Shown in pieces: positions 53,447-62,890 of a stretch of 64,000 bases of DNA. How positions within the stretch are numbered: the first letter of the stretch is position 1; every line of letters starts with the position of its first letter. The notes under the pieces were generated by a model. That model worked only from the letters and a program-made list of their open reading frames with translations, had not been told where the DNA came from and ran no database searches. The DNA comes from an uncultured Pelagibacteraceae bacterium (GTDB lineage: Bacteria > Pseudomonadota > Alphaproteobacteria > Pelagibacterales > Pelagibacteraceae): the NCBI GenBank assembly GCA_902635845.1, contig CACPPK010000001.1:1-64000 (forward strand), written 5' to 3'. The position numbers and the translations under genes were made by a program.

Positions 53447-54010
53447 TTACCAAGAAGAATTTGGGCCTTTTAAAAATTCTATTTCTTCCTCTGTAGACTC
53501 TCTTCCTAAGATTTCATTTCTATGAGGATATCTATGAAATTGTCTAACTACTTTTGTATGATCTTGCCAAAATTTTTTTATTTCATTGTAACCTTCGTGC
53601 TCTCTTAAATATTTATTTAACAAATAATAAGCCATTTCATGATCACTAATTTCTTCACTGTGAATAAGTGGTAACAACATAAACAATCTTTGATTTACAT
53701 TCATAGCTTCTAAATAACCAGAATAGACCGCATCATTAACAATTAATCTAGTTTTTTGATCTTGAGCAAAAGATTTTTTATCATTTCTGAACATATTACG
53801 AGAGAACTGATCAAAAAGTATAACTAAAGCTAAACAGCTCATGGGGTTGTCCTGCCAATCATCATATTCATTTTGGCAAGCAAGTTCATAATCTTTTAAA
53901 AAATTATCTCTAATTTTTTGATCAAACTTTATATCTTTTTTGAAACGCATCTCAGAAGGAGTTTCTTTAAACCAGAAATCTAGAATAACTTGTGCTCTTT
54001 CTGATATCAT
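53447..54010 (-). CDS. DUF924 family protein
   Basis: The 187-residue, all-helical protein matches DUF924: VILDFWFKETPSEMRFKKD, LALVILFDQFSRNMFR, and FRHYPHRN-type ending (RQFHRYPHRNEILGRESTEEE). No reaction is known for the family. It overlaps the phosphatase gene by 4 bases upstream. Confidence 0.88.
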   Translation of the reverse strand: MISERAQVILDFWFKETPSEMRFKKDIKFDQKIRDNFLKDYELACQNEYDDWQDNPMSCLALVILFDQFSRNMFRNDKKSFAQDQKTRLIVNDAVYSGYLEAMNVNQRLFMLLPLIHSEEISDHEMAYYLLNKYLREHEGYNEIKKFWQDHTKVVRQFHRYPHRNEILGRESTEEEIEFLKGPNSSW

Positions 54011-54813
54011 TCAGCTAATGGTTTTAATAATTTTAGAATCTTTTTGTGATTAGCTTTATTATTTGAGACAATAATATTTCCCCCAACAACAGGATTTTTG
54101 TTGCCCCAAGTAGTTACTATCGCTCCACTTGCTCTCACGATTGGCATAATCGGGTGAATATCCCAAATCTTATTTGCACATTGTGAAACCATTTCAAGTC
54201 TACCTTCTGCTAATTGGCAATATGTCAATGCATCAAAACAAGGAAATTGCATTCGTTTAATAAATTTTTTAATTTTAGATTGCTGTTTTAAAGTTAATTG
54301 ATTATGAAAAGCAGCAGCTAATTTTGCGTTAGCAAAATTTAATTTACTATTAACTTTAAGTTTTCTTTTTTTATTATTTTCAAAAACATACGCTGTATTT
54401 TTGTTTACATTTAAATAATATTTTCTCATTTTAGGAAAATTTGCTAATCCTAAAACTGGTTCTCCATTATAGTTTAGTGAGATTAAATTGCTCCAACTAG
54501 GATTACCTACAACATATGATCTGGTTCCATCAATTGGGTCAATTACCCAGGAAAACTCACTTTTAGTATTTTTATGACCATACTCCTCACCTATAATTTG
54601 GTGATTTGGAAATTTTTTTGAAATTTTAGATCTTATAAATTTTTCAAATGCTTTGTCAGATGTGGTTACTGGGTCATAACCTTTACCTTTCATCTTATTA
54701 GTTATCTTGAATGGTTTATCTAACTTAGCGTAGTAAAATCTTGTTAAATCTTTAGCAAGTTGATTTAAAAAGCTTGCATATATTGGATATTTTTTTGTAT
54801 CAAATTTTTTCAC
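54007..54813 (-). CDS. Inositol-monophosphatase-family phosphatase (histidinol-phosphatase type)
   Basis: The 268-residue protein has the metal-site motifs of the IMPase family: DPVTTSDKAFE, GEEYG, WVIDPIDGTRSYVVG and the closing IWDIHPIMPIVRASGA. Resemblance to HisN-type histidinol phosphatases is likely, but inositol or nucleotide phosphates cannot be excluded. It is the first gene of a three-gene operon with DUF924 and DUF952. Confidence 0.87.
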   Translation of the reverse strand: MKKFDTKKYPIYASFLNQLAKDLTRFYYAKLDKPFKITNKMKGKGYDPVTTSDKAFEKFIRSKISKKFPNHQIIGEEYGHKNTKSEFSWVIDPIDGTRSYVVGNPSWSNLISLNYNGEPVLGLANFPKMRKYYLNVNKNTAYVFENNKKRKLKVNSKLNFANAKLAAAFHNQLTLKQQSKIKKFIKRMQFPCFDALTYCQLAEGRLEMVSQCANKIWDIHPIMPIVRASGAIVTTWGNKNPVVGGNIIVSNNKANHKKILKLLKPLAE

Positions 54814-54880
54814 AGAGAACTCTTACTATTTAATTTATGTTGATTAAAGTTAAATTTTAAATAATCCTTGGCTATGTAGT

Positions 54881-55984
54881 ATGAAAATTGAGCTGATTAA
54901 AAACAAGGTTTATTTTAATAATGGGTCTGAGAAAAAAGAAATTCACCCATTCTGGTTACGCGAAAGGGCAAATGGTGAAGAATATTTGGATAAAGGAACT
55001 CAGCAAAGACTTTTTGATCCTACTTTTCTAAGTAATGATGTTTCAATAAATAACGCCAACATTAATGAAAAATATTTAGAAGTTGATTTTAATGACGGTG
55101 TTAATTCAAAACTAGAAATAGATAAAATCGCTTCTGAGTTTTCTAAAGAAGATATTGTAATTAGGTCTATAGAAAAAACTAAATGGGACTCCACTCTAAA
55201 AAATATTAAAAATTTCGAATACCAGGAAAATTTTTATGAGAGTAAAGAAATGCATGATTTACTTGTTTCATTTTATAAATATGGATTTGTTATAGTAAAA
55301 AATATTCCAACATCAAAAAATTACATCGTAGAATTTGCAAATTCTATAGGAAGTGTTCGAAGAACAAATTTTGGTGAATATTTTGACGTAAAATCTAAAC
55401 CTGATCCTAACGATCTTGCTTATACATCTTTAGCTTTGGCACCTCATACAGATAATCCTTATAGAAATCCTGTACCATGTATTCAGCTTTTACATTGTAT
55501 TGAAAGTAAAGTTTCTGGTGGGTTATCAACATTGGTAGATGGTTATACAGTTACTGAAGATTTAAAAAATGAATACCCAGAATTTTACAAAATATTAACA
55601 GAGGTAAAAGTAAGATTTAGATTTATTGATAAAGAAGTTATCTTAGAAACAATTTCCCCTTTAATTGAATTAAATGATGATAAAAGTTTCAAGCAAGTAA
55701 GATTTAGTCCCAGATTAGACTATGTTCCAATTTTAGAAAAAGAAAAATTAGATCTTTACTACCAAGCAAGAAAAAAAATATCTGAAATGTATAATTCAGA
55801 TAAGTATAGAATTGAATTTAAACTTGAACCAAAAGACTTAATGATGATGGATAATCATAGACTGCTCCATGGAAGAACAGCTTATGAAACAAAGGAAGGT
55901 GAGAGATTTTTACAAGGTTGTTACATTGATTACGATAGTACTGAAGGAAAACTTAGACACCTAAAAAGGAAGTTTAATCTTTAA
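54881..55984 (+). CDS. Gamma-butyrobetaine dioxygenase-like Fe(II)/2-oxoglutarate oxygenase
   Basis: The 367-residue protein has a TauD-fold domain with iron ligands His189 and Asp191 (ALAPHTDNPY) and distal His330 (RLLHGRTAYE), and an N-terminal DUF971-like domain (HPFWLRERANGEEYLDKGT). The layout is that of gamma-butyrobetaine and trimethyllysine hydroxylases. The cysteines that bind zinc in the N-terminal domain of many members are absent. It would hydroxylate a trimethylated amine; the substrate is not certain. It overlaps the convergent flavoprotein gene by 11 bases. Confidence 0.85.
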   Translation: MKIELIKNKVYFNNGSEKKEIHPFWLRERANGEEYLDKGTQQRLFDPTFLSNDVSINNANINEKYLEVDFNDGVNSKLEIDKIASEFSKEDIVIRSIEKTKWDSTLKNIKNFEYQENFYESKEMHDLLVSFYKYGFVIVKNIPTSKNYIVEFANSIGSVRRTNFGEYFDVKSKPDPNDLAYTSLALAPHTDNPYRNPVPCIQLLHCIESKVSGGLSTLVDGYTVTEDLKNEYPEFYKILTEVKVRFRFIDKEVILETISPLIELNDDKSFKQVRFSPRLDYVPILEKEKLDLYYQARKKISEMYNSDKYRIEFKLEPKDLMMMDNHRLLHGRTAYETKEGERFLQGCYIDYDSTEGKLRHLKRKFNL

Positions 55985-56561
55985 ATAAATTATTTATTTG
56001 TGTTTCAGCTTCTTTGATTGATTTTTCATAGTCTAGTGCCATTTGGTCTGCACTGATTATATCTACTTTTTCGATACCAAAGAAGTTAAGAATAAATTTT
56101 AGCCAAGGAGTTAAAAAATCTTCTGAGCTATTTAATTTTGTTCCTCCAGAAGTAATAACTAAATAAGCATGTTTGTTTTTTAATAATCCTTCTCTTCTCC
56201 CATTTGGTTTAAATCTAAAAGTTTCACCTATACGAGCAGCTAAATCCGACCAAGCTTTAAGAGTTGCTGGAGGTCCATAATTATAAATTGGTGCTGAAAT
56301 TATTATGATATCACTTTCTTTTAATTCTTTTACAAGCTTGTCAGAAAGCTCAAACATTTTTTTATGTTCTTCTGTTTGATCTTTTTCATCAATGTTCATT
56401 CCAGATTCTGTAAGCCCACTTACAAAAAGCATCTCATCATCTAAATCTCTATAAATTACTTCATCTTCTGGTTTTTTAATTTTATCTAATAGTTTTTTTG
56501 CTAAAGCTCTTGAGGTAGAGCCTTTTTTTCTAGCACTGGAATCTATTTGATAAATCTTCAT
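55974..56561 (-). CDS. FMN-dependent NADH:quinone reductase/azoreductase-like flavoprotein
   Basis: The 195-residue protein is a flavodoxin-like reductase with the AzoR layout: IDSSARKKGSTSRALAKKL, ISAPIYNYGPPATLKAWSD, FRFKPNGRREGLLKNKHAYLVITSGG. It reduces quinones or similar acceptors with NADH. The native acceptor is unknown. It follows ccdA by 9 bases in the direction of transcription. Confidence 0.86.
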   Translation of the reverse strand: MKIYQIDSSARKKGSTSRALAKKLLDKIKKPEDEVIYRDLDDEMLFVSGLTESGMNIDEKDQTEEHKKMFELSDKLVKELKESDIIIISAPIYNYGPPATLKAWSDLAARIGETFRFKPNGRREGLLKNKHAYLVITSGGTKLNSSEDFLTPWLKFILNFFGIEKVDIISADQMALDYEKSIKEAETQINNLFKD

Positions 56562-56570
56562 TAATACTTT

Positions 56571-57278
56571 TTATCCGAATTTTTGCATAAATGGAAAGAT
56601 TTCAATTATATAAAATCCTATTGCTTGTAATTGATTAGTTAAAATTAAAATACCTGTAACTAAAAGAGTTATTCCACCAATTTTTGAAATTAAATTTATA
56701 TTTTTCTTAAAATTTTTAGAAAATAATAAGAACCTTTGAATTAAGTATCCAGACAAAACAAAAGGAATAGCAAGACCTAATGAATAAGAAATTAACAAGA
56801 TTACAGCTCTTGATAAAGTTTCTTCAATAGATGCTAAAGCTAAAATTGAACCTAAAATTGGACCAATACATGGTGTCCAGCCAAAACCAAAAGCAACACC
56901 TATAACATATGGAAAAAGAATATTTCTTGATTCTTTTGCATCAAACCTTTTTTCAAAATTTAAATATGGAATATTGATAATTCCAATTAATTGAAGCGAA
57001 AAAATTATAATAATTACTCCGGCTGAAATTCTTAAAACTTCTGAATTTTGTAATAGCGCCTGTCCCAAAAAAGATGCTGATGCACCTAAAAGAACAAATA
57101 CAGTTGAGAACCCTAAACAAAATAAAATTAATGGAAAAAAATTGATTTTTTTTTGGTTTAAAATTTCTTGTAATGATTGACCAGAGACATAAGAAATATA
57201 TCCAGGTATTAACGGTAGAACACATGGAGACAAAAAGCTTATAAGTCCTGCCCCAAAAGCTATTAAGTATTCAAACAT
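56571..57278 (-). CDS. ccdA: Cytochrome c biogenesis protein CcdA
   Basis: The 235-residue protein has six membrane helices and the two redox cysteines expected of CcdA, in LISFLSPCVLPLIPGY (Cys19) and FGWTPCIGPILG (Cys137). It carries reducing equivalents across the inner membrane to periplasmic thioredoxin-like proteins. It starts at the base after the ppc stop, so it is probably co-transcribed with ppc. Confidence 0.93.
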   Translation of the reverse strand: MFEYLIAFGAGLISFLSPCVLPLIPGYISYVSGQSLQEILNQKKINFFPLILFCLGFSTVFVLLGASASFLGQALLQNSEVLRISAGVIIIIFSLQLIGIINIPYLNFEKRFDAKESRNILFPYVIGVAFGFGWTPCIGPILGSILALASIEETLSRAVILLISYSLGLAIPFVLSGYLIQRFLLFSKNFKKNINLISKIGGITLLVTGILILTNQLQAIGFYIIEIFPFMQKFG

Positions 57279-59969
57279 TTATCCAGTATTTTTCATTGCT
57301 GCAGAAATACCTGCAATCGATGTCATCAAAGCATCTTCAAGAAATTTTTTATCTAAACTTTTATATTTTTTGTTTGTTAATTTATTCATTACATTTGCCT
57401 GAAGTATATTTAACATCTCAGTATAATTATTTCTTATAAATAAAGACTTTCTAAATTCTTTTCTCTCTTTTACTACTTCTTTAGGGGTAATTTTATTATG
57501 CAATTTGACCAGTACCTCAAATTGATATCTTAATTTCTTACCAATTCTCTTTAATGAAGCATCAGCTAAATTGTTTTCATAAATAACTGATATTTCTGGA
57601 TCAACCTTGGAAATTACCATATCTAAAATATCCATCGTTGATACAAAATATGGCCAATTTCTTTCCATATCAGTCATTGTTCTTTTAAACTTTTTAATTG
57701 ATCCGTACCTCAATGCTTCAGTTGTACCAAGCCAAGCGGGTAACATTAATCTAATTTGTGTCCAAGCAAACACCCAAGGGATAGCTCTTAAACTTTGAAT
57801 ATTATCAACATTCTTTCTTTTGGTTGGTCGTGATCCAATTGCAAGTTTTCCTAGTGATTTATGTGGCGTAACTGTTTTGAAGTAACGAATAAAATCCTCA
57901 CTTTGATTTAAGTATTTTCTATATGAGGATGTTGAAATTTCTGACATTTTTTGAATCAAATCACGCCAATTTGATTTTGATCTTGGCGGTGGATTTAAAG
58001 AAGCATCCATTACAGAGCCAATATAACTACAAAGGTTATATTCAGCCAAAGGTTTATAACCATACTTTTGTTGAATTACCTCTCCTTGATCAGTAATTCT
58101 AATTTTACCATTAACAGTTCCTGAAGGTTGTGATTTTAAAGTAGCCTGAATAGGTCCACCTCCTCTTCCTGGAGATCCACCTCTACCATGGAAGAAAACA
58201 AGATCTATTTTATATTTTTTAGCTAAACTTCTAAGCTCCTCTTGAAGTTTATATTGATGCCAACTTGCAGATAATTTTCCAGCATCTTTACTAGAGTCAG
58301 AATATCCAATCATTACTTCCTGCTTTGAATTAATCATTTTTCTATACCATGAAAGTTTGAATAAATTTGTCATTACAAAATTAGCATTTTTTAAATCATC
58401 CAAAGTTTCAAAAAGTGGCACAACTCTTAATAAATTTTTGTTTTGTGCCTGCATTTGTAAAAAATAAACAGATAAAATATCAGATGCCGTTGAGGTCATT
58501 GATATTACATATGCACCTAGGCACTCAATTGGTGTTTTTGATATCTGTTTGAAAGTATTCCAAACTTCTTTATTTTCTTTATCTTTTATTTTTATTTTAT
58601 CTACAAAAAATTTTTTTTCTTTTATAGATTTATTTAATAATTTTACTTTTTCAATTTCAGTTAAAGAAGAATATTTTATATTTTTTTTCTTTTTAAAAAT
58701 TTCGTTTAAAAGTTTTTCATGTCTATCTGCCTCTTGTCTTATATCTAATCTTGCTAAATTAATTCCGAAGCACCTGACTCTTCTCATTAAATCTAATAGG
58801 TCTGCATTTGCAATATACTCTCCTCGGTTTGCTTTTAAAGATTTTCTTACTTCTCTTAATGGAATAGTTATTTCATTTTTATTTTGAATTAATTTTTTTT
58901 CATCTAAATCTGCATCGTTATTTAAATGATTTTCAATCAATTGATGGGTTAGTCTTACCTTATCCCTAATTGGTCTCAAAAAAACTCTATAAGGTTCATA
59001 GCTGTTTCCTGTTGCTCTTTTAATTTTTGTAGAGCATTCTTCCATTGATAAATCTTGTATCAATTTAGTCAGTTCTTTCTCATATAATTTTGCAGCTTGC
59101 CATCTAGAAAATAAAATTACCTTCTTTGTAACTTCAGCTGTTACATTAGGATTTCCATCTCTATCTCCCCCCATCCATGATCCAAATTGAATTGGATTAA
59201 AATCACGCGGCAAATCTTTCTTTAAATTTTTTCTAAATATGTCGTTAAGTCTTTTATAAACTTTAGGAATGGTGTCCCATAGACTATCCTCGATAACAGC
59301 TAAACCCCACCTTGCTTCATCTAATGGAGATGGTTTAGTCCTTTTTAGTTCATCTGTTTTCCATATTATTGCAATTTCCGAGTAAAGCTTTCTATCTAAT
59401 TCTATAATCTTAGATGGATATTTTTTATAAAGATGTCTTTGCTCCATAATTTCAATTAAATTGGCATATTTTTGAATTAAAGTTCTTCTTTTTACTTCAG
59501 TAGGATGAGCGGTAAGTACAATACCTATATCAAGTTTTGTGGCTTGTTCGTAAATTTTTTTATCCGGAATTTTTTTATTTTTAAATAAACTTTCTATTAT
59601 ATCTTCAATGAAAAGATTTTGATTTTTACTTTTAAAATATGGATTTTCAAATTCATTTAATTTTCTAGATGCATCTAATGACTCAGCTAAATTCATTAAA
59701 TTTAAAATATGTGAAAATGCTCTTGTTAATTTAAACGTATTTTTAGGAGAAAGTTTTTTTACTTCTTTCGAAATTTTTGAAAAAATTTTACTTTTATTTT
59801 TATCTGATAAAGTATTTTTTGATAATAATCTAAATTTTTCAACAATTTCAAAAAAAACTGAACCTTCCTGATCTTTAATTACTCTTCCAAGAAAAGTTCC
59901 TAATAATCTAATATCTTCTCTTAAAAGCTTTGTTGGTATTCGCTCATAGTAAAGATCTCTTTTCTTCAT
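57279..59969 (-). CDS. ppc: Phosphoenolpyruvate carboxylase
   Basis: The 896-residue protein is a full-length PEPC. Catalytic motifs are LTAHPTEVKRRT, GSWMGGDRDGNPNVT, VMIGYSDSSKDAG, FFHGRGGSPGRGGGP and the C-terminal region ending SIAGISAAMKNTG. It fixes bicarbonate onto PEP to make oxaloacetate. The ATG at 59969 lies 26 bases inside the end of the upstream lactonase-like gene, so it may be translated with that operon. Confidence 0.97.
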   Translation of the reverse strand: MKKRDLYYERIPTKLLREDIRLLGTFLGRVIKDQEGSVFFEIVEKFRLLSKNTLSDKNKSKIFSKISKEVKKLSPKNTFKLTRAFSHILNLMNLAESLDASRKLNEFENPYFKSKNQNLFIEDIIESLFKNKKIPDKKIYEQATKLDIGIVLTAHPTEVKRRTLIQKYANLIEIMEQRHLYKKYPSKIIELDRKLYSEIAIIWKTDELKRTKPSPLDEARWGLAVIEDSLWDTIPKVYKRLNDIFRKNLKKDLPRDFNPIQFGSWMGGDRDGNPNVTAEVTKKVILFSRWQAAKLYEKELTKLIQDLSMEECSTKIKRATGNSYEPYRVFLRPIRDKVRLTHQLIENHLNNDADLDEKKLIQNKNEITIPLREVRKSLKANRGEYIANADLLDLMRRVRCFGINLARLDIRQEADRHEKLLNEIFKKKKNIKYSSLTEIEKVKLLNKSIKEKKFFVDKIKIKDKENKEVWNTFKQISKTPIECLGAYVISMTSTASDILSVYFLQMQAQNKNLLRVVPLFETLDDLKNANFVMTNLFKLSWYRKMINSKQEVMIGYSDSSKDAGKLSASWHQYKLQEELRSLAKKYKIDLVFFHGRGGSPGRGGGPIQATLKSQPSGTVNGKIRITDQGEVIQQKYGYKPLAEYNLCSYIGSVMDASLNPPPRSKSNWRDLIQKMSEISTSSYRKYLNQSEDFIRYFKTVTPHKSLGKLAIGSRPTKRKNVDNIQSLRAIPWVFAWTQIRLMLPAWLGTTEALRYGSIKKFKRTMTDMERNWPYFVSTMDILDMVISKVDPEISVIYENNLADASLKRIGKKLRYQFEVLVKLHNKITPKEVVKERKEFRKSLFIRNNYTEMLNILQANVMNKLTNKKYKSLDKKFLEDALMTSIAGISAAMKNTG

Positions 59970-60855
59970 TACTTATAATAAATTTTTTTTGTAAAACTCC
60001 TCTTACATTTGTTTTTACACTAAAAAAGAATCCTGAATATCTAAATTTTCGCAGATCTGCTTTGCTCATCCCTTTTGTTGCTGTTGAAACGTAAAGTTCT
60101 TTAGTATTTTTACCGCCAAATGCACAATTGGTTATATTTTTTGCAGGAAACTGAATTCTATGAATTAATTTTGCTTTTTGATTGAAAACAGAAACACAAG
60201 CACCATGAAAATGAGCTACCCATAAATTTTTATTTTTATCTAAAGTCATACCGTCAGGTGCTCCATTTTTAATAGAGAATTTTTTAAATATTTTTTTACT
60301 TACTATTTTGTTATTTTTATTAATCTTAATTTTATAGATAGTTTTTTTTGCGCTATCTGTGTGATAAAAATTATGCTGATCAATAAATGCTGGTCCGTTA
60401 GTAATTCTGTAATTTTTATCAACTTTTATTAATTTAAAATTTTTATCTAATTTATATAAAGAACCCTTTTCAATTTTTCTTTCAAGGTTGTCCATTGTGC
60501 CAAACCAAAGATTTCCAATAGGATCTGTTTTTCCATCATTGATTCTATTTAGTTTCAAGCTTGGTTCTATTTTAATTGATTTTAAAATTTTTTTGGATTT
60601 TAAATTTTGAATTCTTAATTCACCCTGAAGGCCTAAAATAAAAATATGATCTTTGATATGAGCAATAAAACCAATTTCTTTATTTACTTTAAAGATTTTC
60701 TTTTTTTTATTTTTAATATTGAAAGAACAAATTTTCTTTTTTTTAATATCTACAAAATAAATTGAATTATGTTCGCCAACCCACAATGTCCCTTCACCCA
60801 AAGTACATTTTATTTTCCAAAGAGGTTTTGGTTCTGAAGTTTTTATTTTATTCAT
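59944..60855 (-). CDS. SMP-30/gluconolactonase-family protein
   Basis: The 303-residue, lysine-rich protein has the six-bladed propeller pattern of SMP-30: LGEGTLWVGEHNSIYFVDI, NRINDGKTDPIGNLWFGTMD, ITNGPAF and NGAPDGMTLDKNKNLWVAHF, with metal residues Glu20, Asn and Asp in these motifs. It probably hydrolyses a sugar lactone. Coupled by overlap to the sugar-acid dehydratase-like gene, it fits the lactone step of that pathway. Confidence 0.88.
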   Translation of the reverse strand: MNKIKTSEPKPLWKIKCTLGEGTLWVGEHNSIYFVDIKKKKICSFNIKNKKKKIFKVNKEIGFIAHIKDHIFILGLQGELRIQNLKSKKILKSIKIEPSLKLNRINDGKTDPIGNLWFGTMDNLERKIEKGSLYKLDKNFKLIKVDKNYRITNGPAFIDQHNFYHTDSAKKTIYKIKINKNNKIVSKKIFKKFSIKNGAPDGMTLDKNKNLWVAHFHGACVSVFNQKAKLIHRIQFPAKNITNCAFGGKNTKELYVSTATKGMSKADLRKFRYSGFFFSVKTNVRGVLQKKFIISNEEKRSLL

Positions 60856-62020
60856 TTACTTCAAACTCTTTTATAAAGACTTGATCAGGATTAATTCCTA
60901 TACCCACATTATCTGTTACTGATGCAAAACCATTTTTGTTTTTAACTTGCTCTAAAATTGAAAATTCTTCTTTTGGCAAATCTGTGATAAAAATATTTTT
61001 TTCTGTTGTATCAAACTCAAGCATAGATTTAGATGGAAATAGTCCGCCTGGCATATCTGGTTGTGCTGTCAACAAATGAAGGTTAACCGCAATACTAACT
61101 GCAGAACCCCATACATGATTAATTACTGGTATAAAATTTGCTTGAGCTAATGCTGCAACTTTTAAATACTCCGTAATTCCACCTAGTCCACAAACCTCTG
61201 GTTGAGCTATATCAATACATTTATTAGATATTAATTTGTTCCAACCATATTTGGTAAATTCAGCCTCTCCTCCTGCAATGCTAGTAGAGATTTTTTGTTT
61301 TAATTCTCTGTAACCCTCATAATCTTCAGGGGCAACAGGTTCTTCAAACCAATAAATATCTAGTTCGTCTAAACCTTTTCCAACATAAAGAGCATCTTTC
61401 AAATTATAAGCGTGGTTGGCATCAACCATTAATTTAAAATCTTTTCCAACAGAGTCTCTTACAGACTGAACCAACTTTAAATCTTCTTTTGGACCTAATC
61501 CAACTTTCATTTTCATAGCTTTAAAATTTTTAGATTTTATTTGCTTAGACTCTTCTTTGAACAAGTCGACCAATTCATCGACTGATTTTTTTTGTAACAT
61601 CATTCCGTACCCATAAACAGGAATGTTGTTATTACATTTACCACCAACAAGCTGATAAAGAGGAGAGTTTGTTTTCTTTCCAAGAATATCCCATAAAGCA
61701 ATATCTACACCTGATAATGCTTGTATTGGCATGCCCTTTTGACCACTATCTCTTAAAAGATTGTATACTTTTTGCCAGATATGTTCTTTATTTAAAGGGT
61801 CTTCGCCAATTACTAAAGGCTGAATAACCTTTTCAACAATAAACTTGTTAGCTAAAGCTATATTTCCAGGACCAAAACATTCACCCCAACCCGTTATTCC
61901 TTCGTCTGTTTGAACTTCAACTAGATGAGCTGTACGATGTTTGTAATATTGTTGTGAATAACCAAGTTCTTTTTCTAACTCATATCTAAGTACATGACTT
62001 TTAATAGAAGTTATTTTCAC
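60848..62020 (-). CDS. Enolase-superfamily sugar-acid dehydratase (mandelate racemase type)
   Basis: The 390-residue protein has the mandelate-racemase course: the KxK catalytic pair at Lys170/Lys172 (FKAMKMKVGLG), metal ligands Asp200 (MVDANHAY), Glu226 (WFEEPVAP) and Glu252 (AGGEAEF), and His302 (INHVWGSA). It is likely a dehydratase of an aldonic acid. Its neighbours (lactonase, FAH, SDR) match an L-fuconate or similar non-phosphorylated pathway. The substrate cannot be fixed from sequence alone. Confidence 0.9.
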   Translation of the reverse strand: MKITSIKSHVLRYELEKELGYSQQYYKHRTAHLVEVQTDEGITGWGECFGPGNIALANKFIVEKVIQPLVIGEDPLNKEHIWQKVYNLLRDSGQKGMPIQALSGVDIALWDILGKKTNSPLYQLVGGKCNNNIPVYGYGMMLQKKSVDELVDLFKEESKQIKSKNFKAMKMKVGLGPKEDLKLVQSVRDSVGKDFKLMVDANHAYNLKDALYVGKGLDELDIYWFEEPVAPEDYEGYRELKQKISTSIAGGEAEFTKYGWNKLISNKCIDIAQPEVCGLGGITEYLKVAALAQANFIPVINHVWGSAVSIAVNLHLLTAQPDMPGGLFPSKSMLEFDTTEKNIFITDLPKEEFSILEQVKNKNGFASVTDNVGIGINPDQVFIKEFEVNE

Positions 62021-62026
62021 AATTAA

Positions 62027-62869
62027 TTATAAAGCAACTACCTTAGAGTTTTGCTCTCCTAAATTTTCAATTGATAATTTCATAGTATCACCTGCTTTTA
62101 AGAATTGTTGAGGTTTCATTCCCATACCAACTCCTGGGGGTGTTCCAGTTGTAATTATATCACCTGCTTGAAGAGACATATATTTACTCAAATAAGAAAC
62201 AATTACATCGACATTAAATATCATTGTACTTGTATTACCTGTTTGCATTCTTTTTCCATTAACATCTAAACTCATCTTTAAATTGTTAACGTCTGCAATT
62301 TCATCTTTAGTAACAAAGTAAGGGCCGATTGGTCCATAAGTGTCGTGAGATTTTCCTTTAACCCATTGACCCATTTTTTCAATTTGCCATTCTCTTTCAC
62401 TTACATCATTAACCAAACAATAACCTAAAATATGATCTTGAGCTTGGCTTTCAGAAATATGTTTTGTTTCTTTTCCGATAATAATTCCAAGTTCAACTTC
62501 CCAGTCTAATTTTTTAGATCCAGAAACTATTTCAACGTCATCATTAGGTCCAACTATACAACTAGTAGCTTTCATAAAAACTATTGGTTCAGAAGGTACA
62601 TCAGCTCCAGTTTCAGCAGCATGATCAGAATAATTTAGTCCAATTGCAACAAATTTACCTGGCTTAGTAATACAAGATCCAATACGATCACTTGCTGATA
62701 ATTCTGGTAAAGATGATAAATCAGCACTTTGTAATTTAGAAATAGTTTCAAAATTTAAATGATCAGGATTTAAATCTTTAACATGAGAACTTATATCTCT
62801 GATTTTGCCATCTTTATCTAAAACTGCTGGCTTTTCGCTTCCTTTTTGTCCTACTCTTAATAGTTTCAT
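62027..62869 (-). CDS. Fumarylacetoacetate-hydrolase-family protein
   Basis: The 280-residue protein has the FAH fold: KFVAIGLNYSDHAAETG, PIVFMKATSCIVGP, the metal EXE in KLDWEVELGIIIG, and GDIITTGTPPGVGMGM. Family members cleave 2,4-diketo acids or act as hydratases. Next to an SDR and an enolase-type dehydratase, it could hydrolyse a 2,4-diketo-3-deoxy sugar acid, as in the fuconate pathway. It is 6 bases from the dehydratase gene. Confidence 0.9.
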   Translation of the reverse strand: MKLLRVGQKGSEKPAVLDKDGKIRDISSHVKDLNPDHLNFETISKLQSADLSSLPELSASDRIGSCITKPGKFVAIGLNYSDHAAETGADVPSEPIVFMKATSCIVGPNDDVEIVSGSKKLDWEVELGIIIGKETKHISESQAQDHILGYCLVNDVSEREWQIEKMGQWVKGKSHDTYGPIGPYFVTKDEIADVNNLKMSLDVNGKRMQTGNTSTMIFNVDVIVSYLSKYMSLQAGDIITTGTPPGVGMGMKPQQFLKAGDTMKLSIENLGEQNSKVVAL

Positions 62870-62890
62870 ATTTATCCTTTTGTTATTTAA

